NCBI RefSeq assembly: GCF_946190065.1
Contig: NZ_CAMHZD010000021.1
Coordinates: forward strand, 1 to 42,655
DNA: 42,655 nt
Direction: 5' to 3'
Source of the DNA: Streptococcus mitis
Lineage (GTDB): Bacteria > Bacillota > Bacilli > Lactobacillales > Streptococcaceae
Shown here: one piece after another, positions 1 to 9,248 of the stretch
Layout: each line of letters begins with the position of its first letter
How positions within the stretch are numbered: the stretch's first letter is position 1
Notes under the pieces: model-generated
Told to the model about the DNA's origin: nothing
What the model saw: only the letters and a program-made list of their open reading frames with translations
Database searches by the model: none
Translations under genes and position numbers: made by a program

Positions 1-596
1 GCGTTTCCTTTATCGTCTACTACTACAGTCGCACCTGGATTCACTGCTTTAACTTTGTCTTCGATGGCTTTCTTCTCTTCTGGAGTGAGAGCATCTGGAT
101 TTGCTACTACAGTCTTGTCAGCCGGTTTTACGATGTCGTTGCCTGCGTTTGGTTTCTTAGTATCTTCAACAGTACGTACTAATTCTTCTACAGGAATAAC
201 TTGTGTTTGACCATCTGGAGTTGAAACTTTAGCATTTCCTTTGTCATCAACTACTACAATTGAGTTTGGATTTACAGCTTCAACTGCTGCTTTAATCTTC
301 TCCTTCTCAGCATCTGTCAACTTAGCTGGATCATTTACAACCACTTTATCAGCTGGTTTAACGATATCGTTACCTGCTTTTGGATCATTTGCTGTATCTG
401 CAGTTTTCACTACTTGCTCAGGAGTGATGATTTCTTTGTGTCCATCTGGAGTTGTAACAGTAACATTTCCATCTGCGTCTTGAGTGATTTCTTTAGCATC
501 TGGATTTACTTTCTTAACAGCTTCTAAGACCTTAGCTTTTTCATCATCTGTTAAAGCACTTGGATCATTTACAAGAACTTTGTCAGCCGGAATATT
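1..596 (-). repeat. C-terminal repeats of the adhesin (2.6 units seen)
   Basis: Units of about 77 residues begin (G)NDIVKPADKxVVxDP, continue ALTxxEKxxI..AVNP, then VVVDDKGNxxVSTPDG and end VEELVRTxxDxxxPNA. The first unit (starting NIPADKVLVNDP) is divergent; the third is cut by the window edge. Confidence 0.8.
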
Positions 597-3500
597 CACT
601 TCACCTACAGCATTAATAGCCGCTTTATCTGACTCTTCAATTCCATTAACAGCGTCTGCGGTTTTAGCTACATCTACAGATTTCTTAGCTTGATCTGCGA
701 TTGCATCTACTTGAGCTTTAAGATCTTCTTTAGCTTTAGGAGTCAAGTCGTCGCGAGCGTCAATTGCTGCTTTTTTAGCTGTTGCTTCTTCATCAATTGC
801 TTTACGAGCATTTGGCTTATCTTCTACAACAGGTACAGATTTTTCAATTTCACCTTCAGCTTCTTTTTGAAGTTGCTTAACTTCTGCATCTGTTCCAGCT
901 TTATCGATTTCTTCCTTAGCTTCTTCTGCTAGAGCTTTAGCTGCATCTGCTGCAACTTTCTTCTCATCATCTGTAGCATCTGGAGTGTTAGCAATGTCTT
1001 CCAATTGTTTTGCTAATTTATCTTCGATGGCTTTCTTAGCTGCTGGTTTAGTAACTGCTTCAGGATTTACTGCTTTAACTTCATCTACACCTGATTTTTT
1101 AGCTGCATCTACTGCTTTTTGAGCTTCCGCTGCTTTTTCTGGCGTATCTGCATTGTCTGGTTGTGCATTAATTGCATCTGTTGCTGTCTTAGCTTTATCT
1201 TGTGCTTCTTTCTTAGCTGCGTCTTTTTCTTCTTGCGTTAAATCAGTACGTGCATCGATTTCTGCTTCTTTCTTAGCTAATTCATCTGCGATTGCTTTCT
1301 TAGCTTCTTCTTTTGCTACTGGATTTACAGCTTTAACATCTGCTACACCTTTATCTTTTGCTGCATCTACTGCTTTCTGAGCTTCTGTCGCTTTTTCTGG
1401 TGTATCTGCGTTATCCGGTTGTGCATTAATTGCATCTGTTGCTTCTTTAGCTTTATCTTGCGCTTCTTTCTTAGCTTTTGCTTTCTCTGCATCTGTTAAG
1501 TCTGTACGCGCATCAATTTCTGCTTCTTTTCTAGCTAACTCGTCTGCTACTGCTTTCTTAGCGGCTTCTTTAGCTACTGGATTTACTTTAGCAACTTCTC
1601 CTAAACCAGATGTTTTAGCTGTATCTACTGCTGCATCTGTTGTAGCTGAATCGATTGCTTCTTTAGCTTTCTTAGCTTCTTCTGCTGCTTTATCTTTAGC
1701 TACTTTTTTCTCTGCATCTGTTAAGTCGGTACGGGCATCAATAGCATTATTTTTAGCTGTTAACGCATCGTCGATTGCTTGTTTAGCTTCCGTTTTCTTA
1801 ACTGCTGCTGGATTTACGGCTGTAACTTCATCTACACCTGTTTTCTTAGCTGCATCCACTGCATCTTGTGCTGTTTTCGCTGCTTCTGGTGTATCAGCTG
1901 CATCAGGTTGTTTAGCAATTTCAGCTAATTGAGCGTCAGCTTTATCTTTTGCTTCATTCTTAGCTGCTGTTTTTTCTTCGTCAGTTAAGTCTGTACGAGC
2001 ATCAATTTCTTTATTTTTAGCTGTTAATGCATCTGCAATTGCTGTTTTCGCTGCTTCTTTCGCTACTGGAGTTACGTTTGCAACTGCTGTAGTTCCAGCT
2101 GTTTTAGCTTTATCAACTTCTGCGTCTGTTGTTGCTTTATCAACTGCATCTTTAGCTGCATCTGCTTTTGCTTTTGCAATTTCTTTCGCTTTAGTTTTTT
2201 CTTCTGGAGTTAAATCCGTACGAGCATCGATTTCTTTGTTTTTAGTTGCTAATGCATCATCGATTGCTTGTTTAGCTTCTGTTTTCTTATCTGCTTCTGG
2301 ATTCACAGCTTTAACATCTGCTACACCCTTATCTTTAGCTGCATCTACTGCTTTTTGAGCTTCTGCTGCTTTTTCTGGTGTATCAGCATTATCAGGTTGA
2401 GCATTAATTTTTGCTAATTCAGCATCTGCTAGTTTCTTAGCTTCAGCTTTTGCTGCTGTTTTTTCTTCATCAGTTAAGTCTGTACGTTTATCAATTTCAG
2501 AATTTTTATCTTCTAATTCTTTCGCAATTGCTTTCTTAGCTTCTTCTTTAGCTACTGGATTTACAGCTTTAACATCTGCTACACCTTTATCTTTTGCTGC
2601 ATCTACCGCTGTTTGAGCTTCTGTCGCTTTTTCTGGTGTCTCTGCATTATCAGGTTGAGCGTTAATCTTAGCTAATTCAGCATCTGCTAATTTTTGAGCT
2701 TCATCTTTAGCAGCTTTTTTCTCAGCATCTGACAAATCTGTACGGTTATCAATTTCTTGATTTTTAGCTGTTAATGCATTGCCAATAGCTTCTTTAGCAT
2801 TTTCTTTTGCTACTGGATTAACTTTACCAATTTCTGTAGTTCCTGCAGTTTTTGCTGTATCTACTGCATCGTTTGTTGTTGCAGCGTCAATAGCTTTAGT
2901 TGCTTCTGCTGCTGCCGTATTATTTTTCGCAATTGCTGCGTCTTTTTCTGCTTGTGTCAGATTTGGATTTGCTTTAATAGCGTCTTCTTTAGCTTTACGA
3001 GCTGCTTCTACATCTGCTTTTGCTGCTGCTTTCTTAGCAACTACTGGGTTATCTGCTGCAATTGCACTTGTTCCTGCGTTTTTAGCCGTATCAAGAGCTG
3101 TTTTTGTAGTAGCATCATTAATTGCTGTTAATGCTTTTTCTTTATCAGCATTTACTTTAGCAACTGCTGCTGCTTTTTCTTCATCAGTAGCGTTTGGAGT
3201 AGCGTTAATTGCTGCAATTTTCTCATTTGCTGCTGTGTTTACTGCATCAATCGCAGGTTGTTTATCTAATTTAGTGAAGTCTGTTAATGGTCTTACATCT
3301 TTAGAACCATCTTTATATGTTGCAACAATGTTATTACCTTCTTTAGTGATTGTAGCAACTTTGTTATCAGTATTATCTACTGCCTCACCACGTTTAGATT
3401 CTAGGTTTTTGTCTTCATTCGTTCTAGAATATTCTAATTTTGCTTTAATTTTAGCAAATTCTTCATCAGTCACAGCTGTTGGATCAGCTACTGCTACTTT

Positions 3501-6170
3501 ATCTTCTTCTGTTGGTGTAACGATGTCATATTTCTTAGCTTGTGCTTTTAATACGAATGTTACAGCTCCTGGGTCAGTTAAATATGTACCAACAATTTCT
3601 CCATTATTTTTATTTTTTACTGCATTATTTGAAATCTCTGCACCATCTGTATCTGTTGCTGTTGCAAAACGAGTTACAAGCTCTAAAGAGTCGTTTTCTG
3701 TTTTTGGAAGTCTATCCTGTGCAATCCCAGAAACTTGTCCTGTTATTTTAATTTTTGCTGGTGTAGCAGTTTCAGAATTAATCGCTGTTACTTTGAATCC
3801 CCATTCATTATCTTGTAAATCTGGATTTCCATCAACGTTATTTAACGCAATATTTCCACCTTTTTTAAGGGCCGCTGATTTAATTTTCCCAGAATCATCG
3901 TTAAATGTAATATCAACATCAGCTTCTTCTCCAGTATATAAATAAACTTCTTTTTTATTTGGAGCGGGATCTGAATACGGAATTGATACCGTTGGAGCAA
4001 CGTTCGTACGGGCAAAATCTGTTAATGGTTTTGTATCTGTAGAGCCATCTTTATACGTTACTACTAGATTATTACCATCTCTTGTAATTGTATCGACTCT
4101 TTCATCTCTATTAGTTAATACTTCACCACGTTTAGATTCTAATCTCTTATCTGGATTTGTTTTAGAGTATTGAATTTCTACTCTTTTTTTAATTTCATTA
4201 AATTCTGCTTCTGTTACATTTGAAGCATCTGCTACTGGTAGCTTATCAGCTTGTGCGACTTCTTTAATATCATATTTTAAAGTTTGTGGTTTAAGCACTA
4301 CATTAACCGCAGTTGGATCAGTAGCATCACGACCGTTTCCTCTCGCATCAGCACCATCATTGTCAATAGCTTTTACAAAACGCCATCCTAAAGCTATACC
4401 CGGTGGGTTTTCTCCTTTAGTTACTTCTTTTAATTTAGCTTCTGTAAATGCTCCTTCTGGCGCTGGAGTACCAGTGTAAGTGATAACTGCTGGGTTATCT
4501 GCTGTTGCAGTTGTTTCAGACGTGAATTTATTTGCAGTGAATCCATATTGAGTATCTTGTTTATTTGTTTCTCCTGCTACGTCTTTAAAATCTTGGTTAC
4601 TTCCTCTTTTTAACTCTGCACTTGCAAGTTTTCCACTATCATCTTTGATTTTAATATCAAATGTATTAACTTCTGATGCATACACATATACTTCTTTTTT
4701 ATCCGCTGCTGGGTCTGAGTATTCAATTTCTACCGTTGGTTTTTCATTTGTACGAGCAATATTTGAAAGTGGAGTTTCATCTGTTGAATCGTCAGTATAT
4801 GTTACTACTACTTTTTTACTTGTAGTATCAACATCAATACTTTTCACTATTGAGTTTTGATTGTCTACGAGTTGTCCTTTTTTAGATTCTAATCTTGCAT
4901 CTGTACTTGTTTTAGAATATTCAATCTTAATTTGATCTTTAATTTTTTGAATATCTGTAGCAGTTAAATTATCGATATCAGTAACACCGATTTTATTTCC
5001 ATTTTCTGCTGGTTCTTGGATACTATATTTGTATGTTTGAGATTTAAGGACAATCTTAAAGTATCCATCTGCATTTACACCACTTCCAGGAGCAGACATT
5101 GTAGAACCATCTTTTGCTGTTACACGAAGATAACGGTCACCCATAGCGAAGTTTTGAGCTTCCGTCTTCGTATAGTTTTTATTCCCCATTATAACATCAT
5201 TCGGTTGACCAGTCATTCTCACCGTTAATGGGGTATCTGTCTCTGTAGTGATTTTTTCAAAGTAATATCCATAACCATCTGTTAATGTTGTATCATTTAC
5301 TTTTGTAAAAGGTTGACTTGATCCTTTTGTTGTTTCAACCGATGTTACTTTATTTGTTGCTGAGTTGATTTTAAATTCTACATTAGCCTCTTCTTTGTTA
5401 TAAACATAGATTTCTTTTGTTGTATCATTTGAAAACTCTGTAGTGTAAGTAATATCACCTACAGTTTTTGACGTTTCAGTACGGAAAGCATTATCCTTAT
5501 CCATCACTTTTCCGTTACGTGGATCGTTTGAACCTGTATTTTCGATTGAGTTAGATTCTGATTTTTTCTCAGTATTTTCTGCTGTTTTACCTACAGTTTC
5601 TTTTCCGTTAGTAGTGTCTACTGCTGGAGTTTCTTTTTTCTCTACAGGTTTATTTTTTAATTTAGTGTTAGCTGTAGTTACAAGTTTATTGTAAGCTTTT
5701 GTGATTTCATCTTGAGTTGTTGCGTTTGTTAATGTAGCTTTTGCAGATTCTAGTTCAGCTTTTAATACTGCAACACTTTCTTCAGTTTTGTTTTCGTATG
5801 TACCGTTAGCAAGTTTTGCTTCGATTTCTGAAATGTAGTTTGCTAGTTTAGTTTTATCTAAAGCTGGAGTTGCAGGTTCTTCTGATTTAGCAGGAGCTTC
5901 CGCTACAACTGTATTGTCCACTTGTTTTGTAGTATCCTCCTGAACCTTATCTGAGCCAGTATTTTCATCAGTTGGTTTAACTTTAAGCCCTGCTTCATCT
6001 TGCGGTTGAACAGCAGTCATATCAGCTGATACAGCTCCATTCCCTAGGAACATGAAAAGAGCAGCGACCGCTACACTAGCCGCTCCAAAACTATATTTAC
6101 GGATCGAGTAACGTGTGACCTTTTCACGGTGCAGACGTTCAACACGACTCATAGATGGTTTGTTTTCCAT
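1..6170 (-). CDS. Giant YSIRK-type repeat surface adhesin (3' end outside window)
   Basis: Reads open without a stop from the ATG at 6170 to the window edge (about 2056 codons); AAAGGAG lies 9 nt upstream of the start. Residues 21-32 are a YSIRKYSFGAAS signal motif, followed by a hydrophobic stretch with likely cleavage near residue 49. Residues ~100-176 resemble a FIVAR-type helical domain. Residues ~216-965 hold three related ~245-residue blocks, each with an EVYVY/EIYVY strand, a YDI or YSI segment, an EYSKTxxDxRLESK-like stretch and a VTYxDGSxDxxPL ending. Residues 967-1857 are eleven Lys/Ala/Asp-rich helical repeats resembling DUF1542, and from 1859 a second repeat type (GNDIVKPADK...TPDG) runs off the edge. 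An LPXTG anchor is expected beyond the window but is not seen. Role inferred: a long wall-anchored stalk presenting the N-terminal blocks for adhesion; the ligand is unknown. Confidence 0.93.
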   Translation of the reverse strand, partial: MENKPSMSRVERLHREKVTRYSIRKYSFGAASVAVAALFMFLGNGAVSADMTAVQPQDEAGLKVKPTDENTGSDKVQEDTTKQVDNTVVAEAPAKSEEPATPALDKTKLANYISEIEAKLANGTYENKTEESVAVLKAELESAKATLTNATTQDEITKAYNKLVTTANTKLKNKPVEKKETPAVDTTNGKETVGKTAENTEKKSESNSIENTGSNDPRNGKVMDKDNAFRTETSKTVGDITYTTEFSNDTTKEIYVYNKEEANVEFKINSATNKVTSVETTKGSSQPFTKVNDTTLTDGYGYYFEKITTETDTPLTVRMTGQPNDVIMGNKNYTKTEAQNFAMGDRYLRVTAKDGSTMSAPGSGVNADGYFKIVLKSQTYKYSIQEPAENGNKIGVTDIDNLTATDIQKIKDQIKIEYSKTSTDARLESKKGQLVDNQNSIVKSIDVDTTSKKVVVTYTDDSTDETPLSNIARTNEKPTVEIEYSDPAADKKEVYVYASEVNTFDIKIKDDSGKLASAELKRGSNQDFKDVAGETNKQDTQYGFTANKFTSETTATADNPAVITYTGTPAPEGAFTEAKLKEVTKGENPPGIALGWRFVKAIDNDGADARGNGRDATDPTAVNVVLKPQTLKYDIKEVAQADKLPVADASNVTEAEFNEIKKRVEIQYSKTNPDKRLESKRGEVLTNRDERVDTITRDGNNLVVTYKDGSTDTKPLTDFARTNVAPTVSIPYSDPAPNKKEVYLYTGEEADVDITFNDDSGKIKSAALKKGGNIALNNVDGNPDLQDNEWGFKVTAINSETATPAKIKITGQVSGIAQDRLPKTENDSLELVTRFATATDTDGAEISNNAVKNKNNGEIVGTYLTDPGAVTFVLKAQAKKYDIVTPTEEDKVAVADPTAVTDEEFAKIKAKLEYSRTNEDKNLESKRGEAVDNTDNKVATITKEGNNIVATYKDGSKDVRPLTDFTKLDKQPAIDAVNTAANEKIAAINATPNATDEEKAAAVAKVNADKEKALTAINDATTKTALDTAKNAGTSAIAADNPVVAKKAAAKADVEAARKAKEDAIKANPNLTQAEKDAAIAKNNTAAAEATKAIDAATTNDAVDTAKTAGTTEIGKVNPVAKENAKEAIGNALTAKNQEIDNRTDLSDAEKKAAKDEAQKLADAELAKINAQPDNAETPEKATEAQTAVDAAKDKGVADVKAVNPVAKEEAKKAIAKELEDKNSEIDKRTDLTDEEKTAAKAEAKKLADAELAKINAQPDNADTPEKAAEAQKAVDAAKDKGVADVKAVNPEADKKTEAKQAIDDALATKNKEIDARTDLTPEEKTKAKEIAKAKADAAKDAVDKATTDAEVDKAKTAGTTAVANVTPVAKEAAKTAIADALTAKNKEIDARTDLTDEEKTAAKNEAKDKADAQLAEIAKQPDAADTPEAAKTAQDAVDAAKKTGVDEVTAVNPAAVKKTEAKQAIDDALTAKNNAIDARTDLTDAEKKVAKDKAAEEAKKAKEAIDSATTDAAVDTAKTSGLGEVAKVNPVAKEAAKKAVADELARKEAEIDARTDLTDAEKAKAKKEAQDKAKEATDAINAQPDNADTPEKATEAQKAVDAAKDKGVADVKAVNPVAKEEAKKAIADELAKKEAEIDARTDLTQEEKDAAKKEAQDKAKTATDAINAQPDNADTPEKAAEAQKAVDAAKKSGVDEVKAVNPEAVTKPAAKKAIEDKLAKQLEDIANTPDATDDEKKVAADAAKALAEEAKEEIDKAGTDAEVKQLQKEAEGEIEKSVPVVEDKPNARKAIDEEATAKKAAIDARDDLTPKAKEDLKAQVDAIADQAKKSVDVAKTADAVNGIEESDKAAINAVGEVNIPADKVLVNDPSALTDDEKAKVLEAVKKVNPDAKEITQDADGNVTVTTPDGHKEIITPEQVVKTADTANDPKAGNDIVKPADKVVVNDPAKLTDAEKEKIKAAVEAVNPNSIVVVDDKGNAKVSTPDGQTQVIPVEELVRTVEDTKKPNAGNDIVKPADKTVVANPDALTPEEKKAIEDKVKAVNPGATVVVDDKGN
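597..3272 (-). repeat. Eleven DUF1542-like tandem repeats in the adhesin
   Basis: The encoded protein (residues 967-1857) contains eleven units, most ending in VNP or a variant. Two length classes alternate: ~76 residues with a short tail (KATTDAEVDKAKTAGTT) and ~86 residues with an inserted tail (INAQPDNADTPEKAAEAQ). The core EIDARTDLTDAEK recurs in units 3-9. Units 8 and 9, and units 3 and 4, are nearly identical to one another, which suggests recent duplication or conversion. Confidence 0.88.
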
Positions 6171-6247
6171 TATTTTCTTTTCTCCTTTTATAAGGTTAAT
6201 TGATTTGATTTCCACATGACACCTGCATACAGAAATCTACAATTTAC

Positions 6248-6276
6248 ATTTTATCTTATTTTCAATATATATGCAA
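6248..6276 (-). promoter_or_regulatory. Putative promoter of the adhesin gene
   Basis: Minus-strand TTGCAT (6276-6271), a 17-nt spacer and TAAAAT (6253-6248). This leaves a leader of about 70 nt before the ATG at 6170. Confidence 0.5.
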
Positions 6277-6534
6277 ATGATTTGAGTTGAAATTTTCGCC
6301 AAAAAAACATTCTGGGAAAGTAAGGAATTTTCAGATAAATCAAATCGGTATGTTTTCTCGTTTTTATGAATAAATAATTTACATGTTTTTATAACGAATT
6401 TGCTTTTATTTTAATTTCATTCATAAAGATAGCGCATTCATATAGGGTTAGTGGAGAAATAAATAAGTTTGAAGGGTCAAACAAATTATTTTTACGCTAC
6501 ATAAGAAAAAATTATTCGTAAAACATGTGAACCC
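6277..6534. other. AT-rich intergenic stretch, no gene seen
   Basis: I see no convincing reading frame, RNA gene or repeat here. It separates the adhesin promoter from the terminator of the Rpn-family gene. Confidence 0.5.
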
Positions 6535-6569
6535 AAAATAAAACATGCTACCTCATTTCGGTAACATGT
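6535..6569 (-). terminator. Rho-independent terminator after the Rpn-family gene
   Basis: On the minus strand a 10-bp stem (ACATGTTACC pairing with GGTAGCATGT, one G.U wobble) closes a 7-nt loop and is followed by TTTTATTTT. Confidence 0.75.
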
Positions 6570-6582
6570 CATCACTTTCTAC

Positions 6583-7458
6583 TTACAACAACGCCTCAAA
6601 CTCCTTGACGGTCATACCCAACTGCTGGCTGGCAACTTCAGGTGTCAGAAGACCTTGGCGGACTAGATTTAGTAAACCTACTTTCAATCCCTCTTCAATC
6701 CCCTCTGTCCTAGCAGTTTCCAAGGCATAGTCATGAGCCAATAATGCTTGTTCTTCTCGCATACGTAGTTGACTAAACATCTTCCTGTCCTCCTCGGACC
6801 AGCTCTTGTAGTCCAGCAGTTGATCTGCTTGGCTGATGGCTCGCTCAGGTTGCTGGGTAAAGGGTTTATTCCCAAAAAACTCCAACCACGGTTTACGAAC
6901 CTCGTCTTTGCTGGTTTCTCTGTATTTTTTTAGTTCCAAGAATGCCATCTTGACTAGATGGTTTTCCTGTCCATTGTTTGTGATGGTTAAGACTTCACCT
7001 GTCGTGTCCTCTCGCATACTAAAGCTATGAAAAGCCAAATCATCTGAGAAATAATTACTGTCCACAATAGCGATTGCGTATACTGGAGCAATATGTTTGT
7101 AGCTCTGGTGAGTATTGCCCTCTTGCTGGCGAATTTTTTCTATATTTTGATTGACCTGACTGCACAAATAAGCCCACAGGCGATTGATGAAAAAATTCTG
7201 ATGATGCACTTGAATCTCAATAATGACCTGAGTCCCGTTATCCAACTCCGCTAAGACGTCTATACTGGTATAGAAATCCTGCGCCGAGTACGGCAGGGAA
7301 GGCAAGACATGAATATTACTTCCCTCCAAAATGGTCACATTTTTGGCTGGCAAGTCCAGCATATCACGAATAAATTGACAAGTGATTTCTGGATTGCTAA
7401 AGATTTTCTTAGCAACCAAATCATTGGTCGGGCTGATGCCCGGATGTCTTAGAATCAT
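6583..7458 (-). CDS. Rpn family PD-(D/E)XK nuclease / transposase-like protein
   Basis: A 291-residue protein of the Rpn (recombination-promoting nuclease, PDDEXK_2) family, often annotated as a putative transposase. The N-terminus (NDLVAKKIFSNPEI) is typical. Candidate catalytic residues are D67 (SIDVLA) and E81 with Q83 (IIEIQV), the D...ExQ pattern of the fold. The C-terminus has a charged helix (ALETARTEGIEEGLKVG) and a short helical tail. The start at 7458 was chosen over an in-frame upstream ATG because AAAAGGAGG lies just upstream. An extended -10 (TGG-TATAAT) at 7479-7474 would put the transcript start almost on the ribosome site, giving a very short leader. It is a single gene with its own terminator. 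No terminal inverted repeats are evident, so it is not shown to be mobile. Confidence 0.85.
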   Translation of the reverse strand: MILRHPGISPTNDLVAKKIFSNPEITCQFIRDMLDLPAKNVTILEGSNIHVLPSLPYSAQDFYTSIDVLAELDNGTQVIIEIQVHHQNFFINRLWAYLCSQVNQNIEKIRQQEGNTHQSYKHIAPVYAIAIVDSNYFSDDLAFHSFSMREDTTGEVLTITNNGQENHLVKMAFLELKKYRETSKDEVRKPWLEFFGNKPFTQQPERAISQADQLLDYKSWSEEDRKMFSQLRMREEQALLAHDYALETARTEGIEEGLKVGLLNLVRQGLLTPEVASQQLGMTVKEFEALL

Positions 7459-7558
7459 CCTTTTCCTCCTTTTATTATACCACAGTTTTAAATCTAGCTT
7501 TACTAGATTCACCGCTACTATCTATTTATTCGGAAAGGAAATGAATTGTGAAGATATT

Positions 7559-9247
7559 TTATCTCGTTTCAACTAAAATATGAGCTTGATCAATCAACTG
7601 TCCATCAACAGTCAAATTGAGATAGAAATCCAAGGTCTTATCAGCAGCAAAATACAGGGTTGGTAGATGCAAATCTTTTTTGCATTCCCCTGCTTGGAAT
7701 TGAAGGATTTGAATCTCGTCCTGATAGGCGACACCATGGACACCTGTCCCTGGTTGAATCGAAATCTTAGCCTCCAAAGGAGTATTACTTTCGCTACGTT
7801 CAATCCTAAAATGAAGAGTCTCTCCCTTTGTCACAGCTAGACTTTTTTCTGCAAAAGCTAACCCCTGAACAGCTACTGTTTGTGATAACCTCGGAGTCTT
7901 ATAGAGTGAAATCTTGGTCAATACAGGCATAGATTGTACCTCGGTAATCATCACGCGCACCTTCTGTGCCTCTACTAGCGAACCTCGCAAGAGACGCTTA
8001 TAACCAACTGTAAAGCCCTTACCAAATTCTTGCCAGACGCCATCCACCTCTACTTGCACATGAAAAGCAGCGATTCGTTGCCCTAGCTTCAAATCTTCTC
8101 TTAACTCAATCACATCAAAAGTTTTAGGTGATCCTAAGTCGAGTTCTAACTGGATTGGCAAGCCTGCATCGCTTGCCCAAGAGCTGGTCTTAAGGCCATC
8201 TGTCAAATGGTGACAGGCAAAGTCTGCGGAAAGAGCAGGACCAGATACCTTAGCTCCCAGAGCCAAATCTTCTTTATAGAGCTCATTGCGATAGGTCGCA
8301 AATTCATAGAGGCGTTCAATATCCTTTGCATCAAATAGCCCAGCTTGATTCGGCGGAATATTAAGTAGGAGCGGGGTTCCTCTCCCCACTGAGTGAAAAT
8401 AGATTTCGACCAACTCCTCAAGAGACTTAGGATCCTGCCCTTCATGGTAAAACCAACCCGGCCGAATAGAGACATCTGCCTCTCCAATTGAAAAAATCGT
8501 ACCCGAGGGATCTCCGTGCTGAAGATAGTCCAGCTCTGCTTCTGTTCCTAGTTTATCAGGATTCACCTTTTGCCACAGTGGATCACCTGCATACCCTCGT
8601 TCATTGCCAATCCAGCGGATACTGGTGCCTTCTGTTGAAAAAATTAAGCAATCTCCCTGCAGGTCACGAATGGTTTCAAACCATTTTTCAAATTCATAAT
8701 TGACCTTTTGAGCGCCCTCTCCTCTGGCACCATCCATCCAGACCTCAGCAAATTTCCCTCCATTTCCATAGGCAGGATTTGATAAAATCTCCTTCAGCTG
8801 AGCCAGATAATAGGAATTATAGTCCGCTTCTCGGTCCACATGATAGAGGGGACTGTGGGCGTCCCACGGCGATAGGTAGACCCCCATATCCATATCAAAC
8901 TCTGTGGCAGCTTGGGATACTTCAAGGAGTAAGTCCCCCTCTCCATTCCTCCAAGGACTGCTCTTGACCGAATAATCTGTATGAGCTGTCGGATAGAGGA
9001 CAAAGCCGTCGTGGTGCTTGACCACCAAAATCAACTTTTTAAAGCCCGTTTCCTTGAGCACGCGAACCCACTCACGCGCATCTAACCTTGTCGGGTTAAA
9101 GCGTTCAGGATCCTCCTGACCCGTCCCCCATTCCTGATCATAAAAAGTATTGGGTCCAAAATGGATAAAGGCTGCTAGTTCATCCTCTAAATAAGCTAGC
9201 TGGGCCTGACTAGGCAAGGGCCCATGCGGTTTTATTTCTCTTACCAT
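7559..9247 (-). CDS. GH29 alpha-L-fucosidase (probably alpha-1,3/4-specific, cytoplasmic)
   Basis: A 562-residue glycoside hydrolase of family 29. The N-terminal TIM barrel contains FIHFGPNTFYDQEWG (28-42), KHHDGF (77-82) and EVWMDGARG (168-176), where D172 is the likely nucleophile. E216 in WIGNERGYAGDPLW fits the acid/base position described for the pneumococcal enzyme of this type. Residues ~340-450 form a discoidin-like beta-sandwich (SSWASDAGLPIQLELDLG), followed by another beta domain. There is no signal peptide, so it should act on imported oligosaccharides. The ATG lies one base after the stop of the GH2 beta-galactosidase gene, so the two are translationally coupled, consistent with stepwise removal of Fuc and Gal from Lewis/blood-group type glycans. 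I see no transporter in the window. The exact linkage preference is inferred from the family. Confidence 0.9.
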   Translation of the reverse strand: MVREIKPHGPLPSQAQLAYLEDELAAFIHFGPNTFYDQEWGTGQEDPERFNPTRLDAREWVRVLKETGFKKLILVVKHHDGFVLYPTAHTDYSVKSSPWRNGEGDLLLEVSQAATEFDMDMGVYLSPWDAHSPLYHVDREADYNSYYLAQLKEILSNPAYGNGGKFAEVWMDGARGEGAQKVNYEFEKWFETIRDLQGDCLIFSTEGTSIRWIGNERGYAGDPLWQKVNPDKLGTEAELDYLQHGDPSGTIFSIGEADVSIRPGWFYHEGQDPKSLEELVEIYFHSVGRGTPLLLNIPPNQAGLFDAKDIERLYEFATYRNELYKEDLALGAKVSGPALSADFACHHLTDGLKTSSWASDAGLPIQLELDLGSPKTFDVIELREDLKLGQRIAAFHVQVEVDGVWQEFGKGFTVGYKRLLRGSLVEAQKVRVMITEVQSMPVLTKISLYKTPRLSQTVAVQGLAFAEKSLAVTKGETLHFRIERSESNTPLEAKISIQPGTGVHGVAYQDEIQILQFQAGECKKDLHLPTLYFAADKTLDFYLNLTVDGQLIDQAHILVETR

Positions 9248-9248
9248 A

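Noticed and set aside
2779-3945. Long open frame (388 codons) on the plus strand within the adhesin region
   Set aside because: It is the antisense shadow of Lys/Ala-rich repeats; no ribosome site, and the minus frame is continuous with clear domains.
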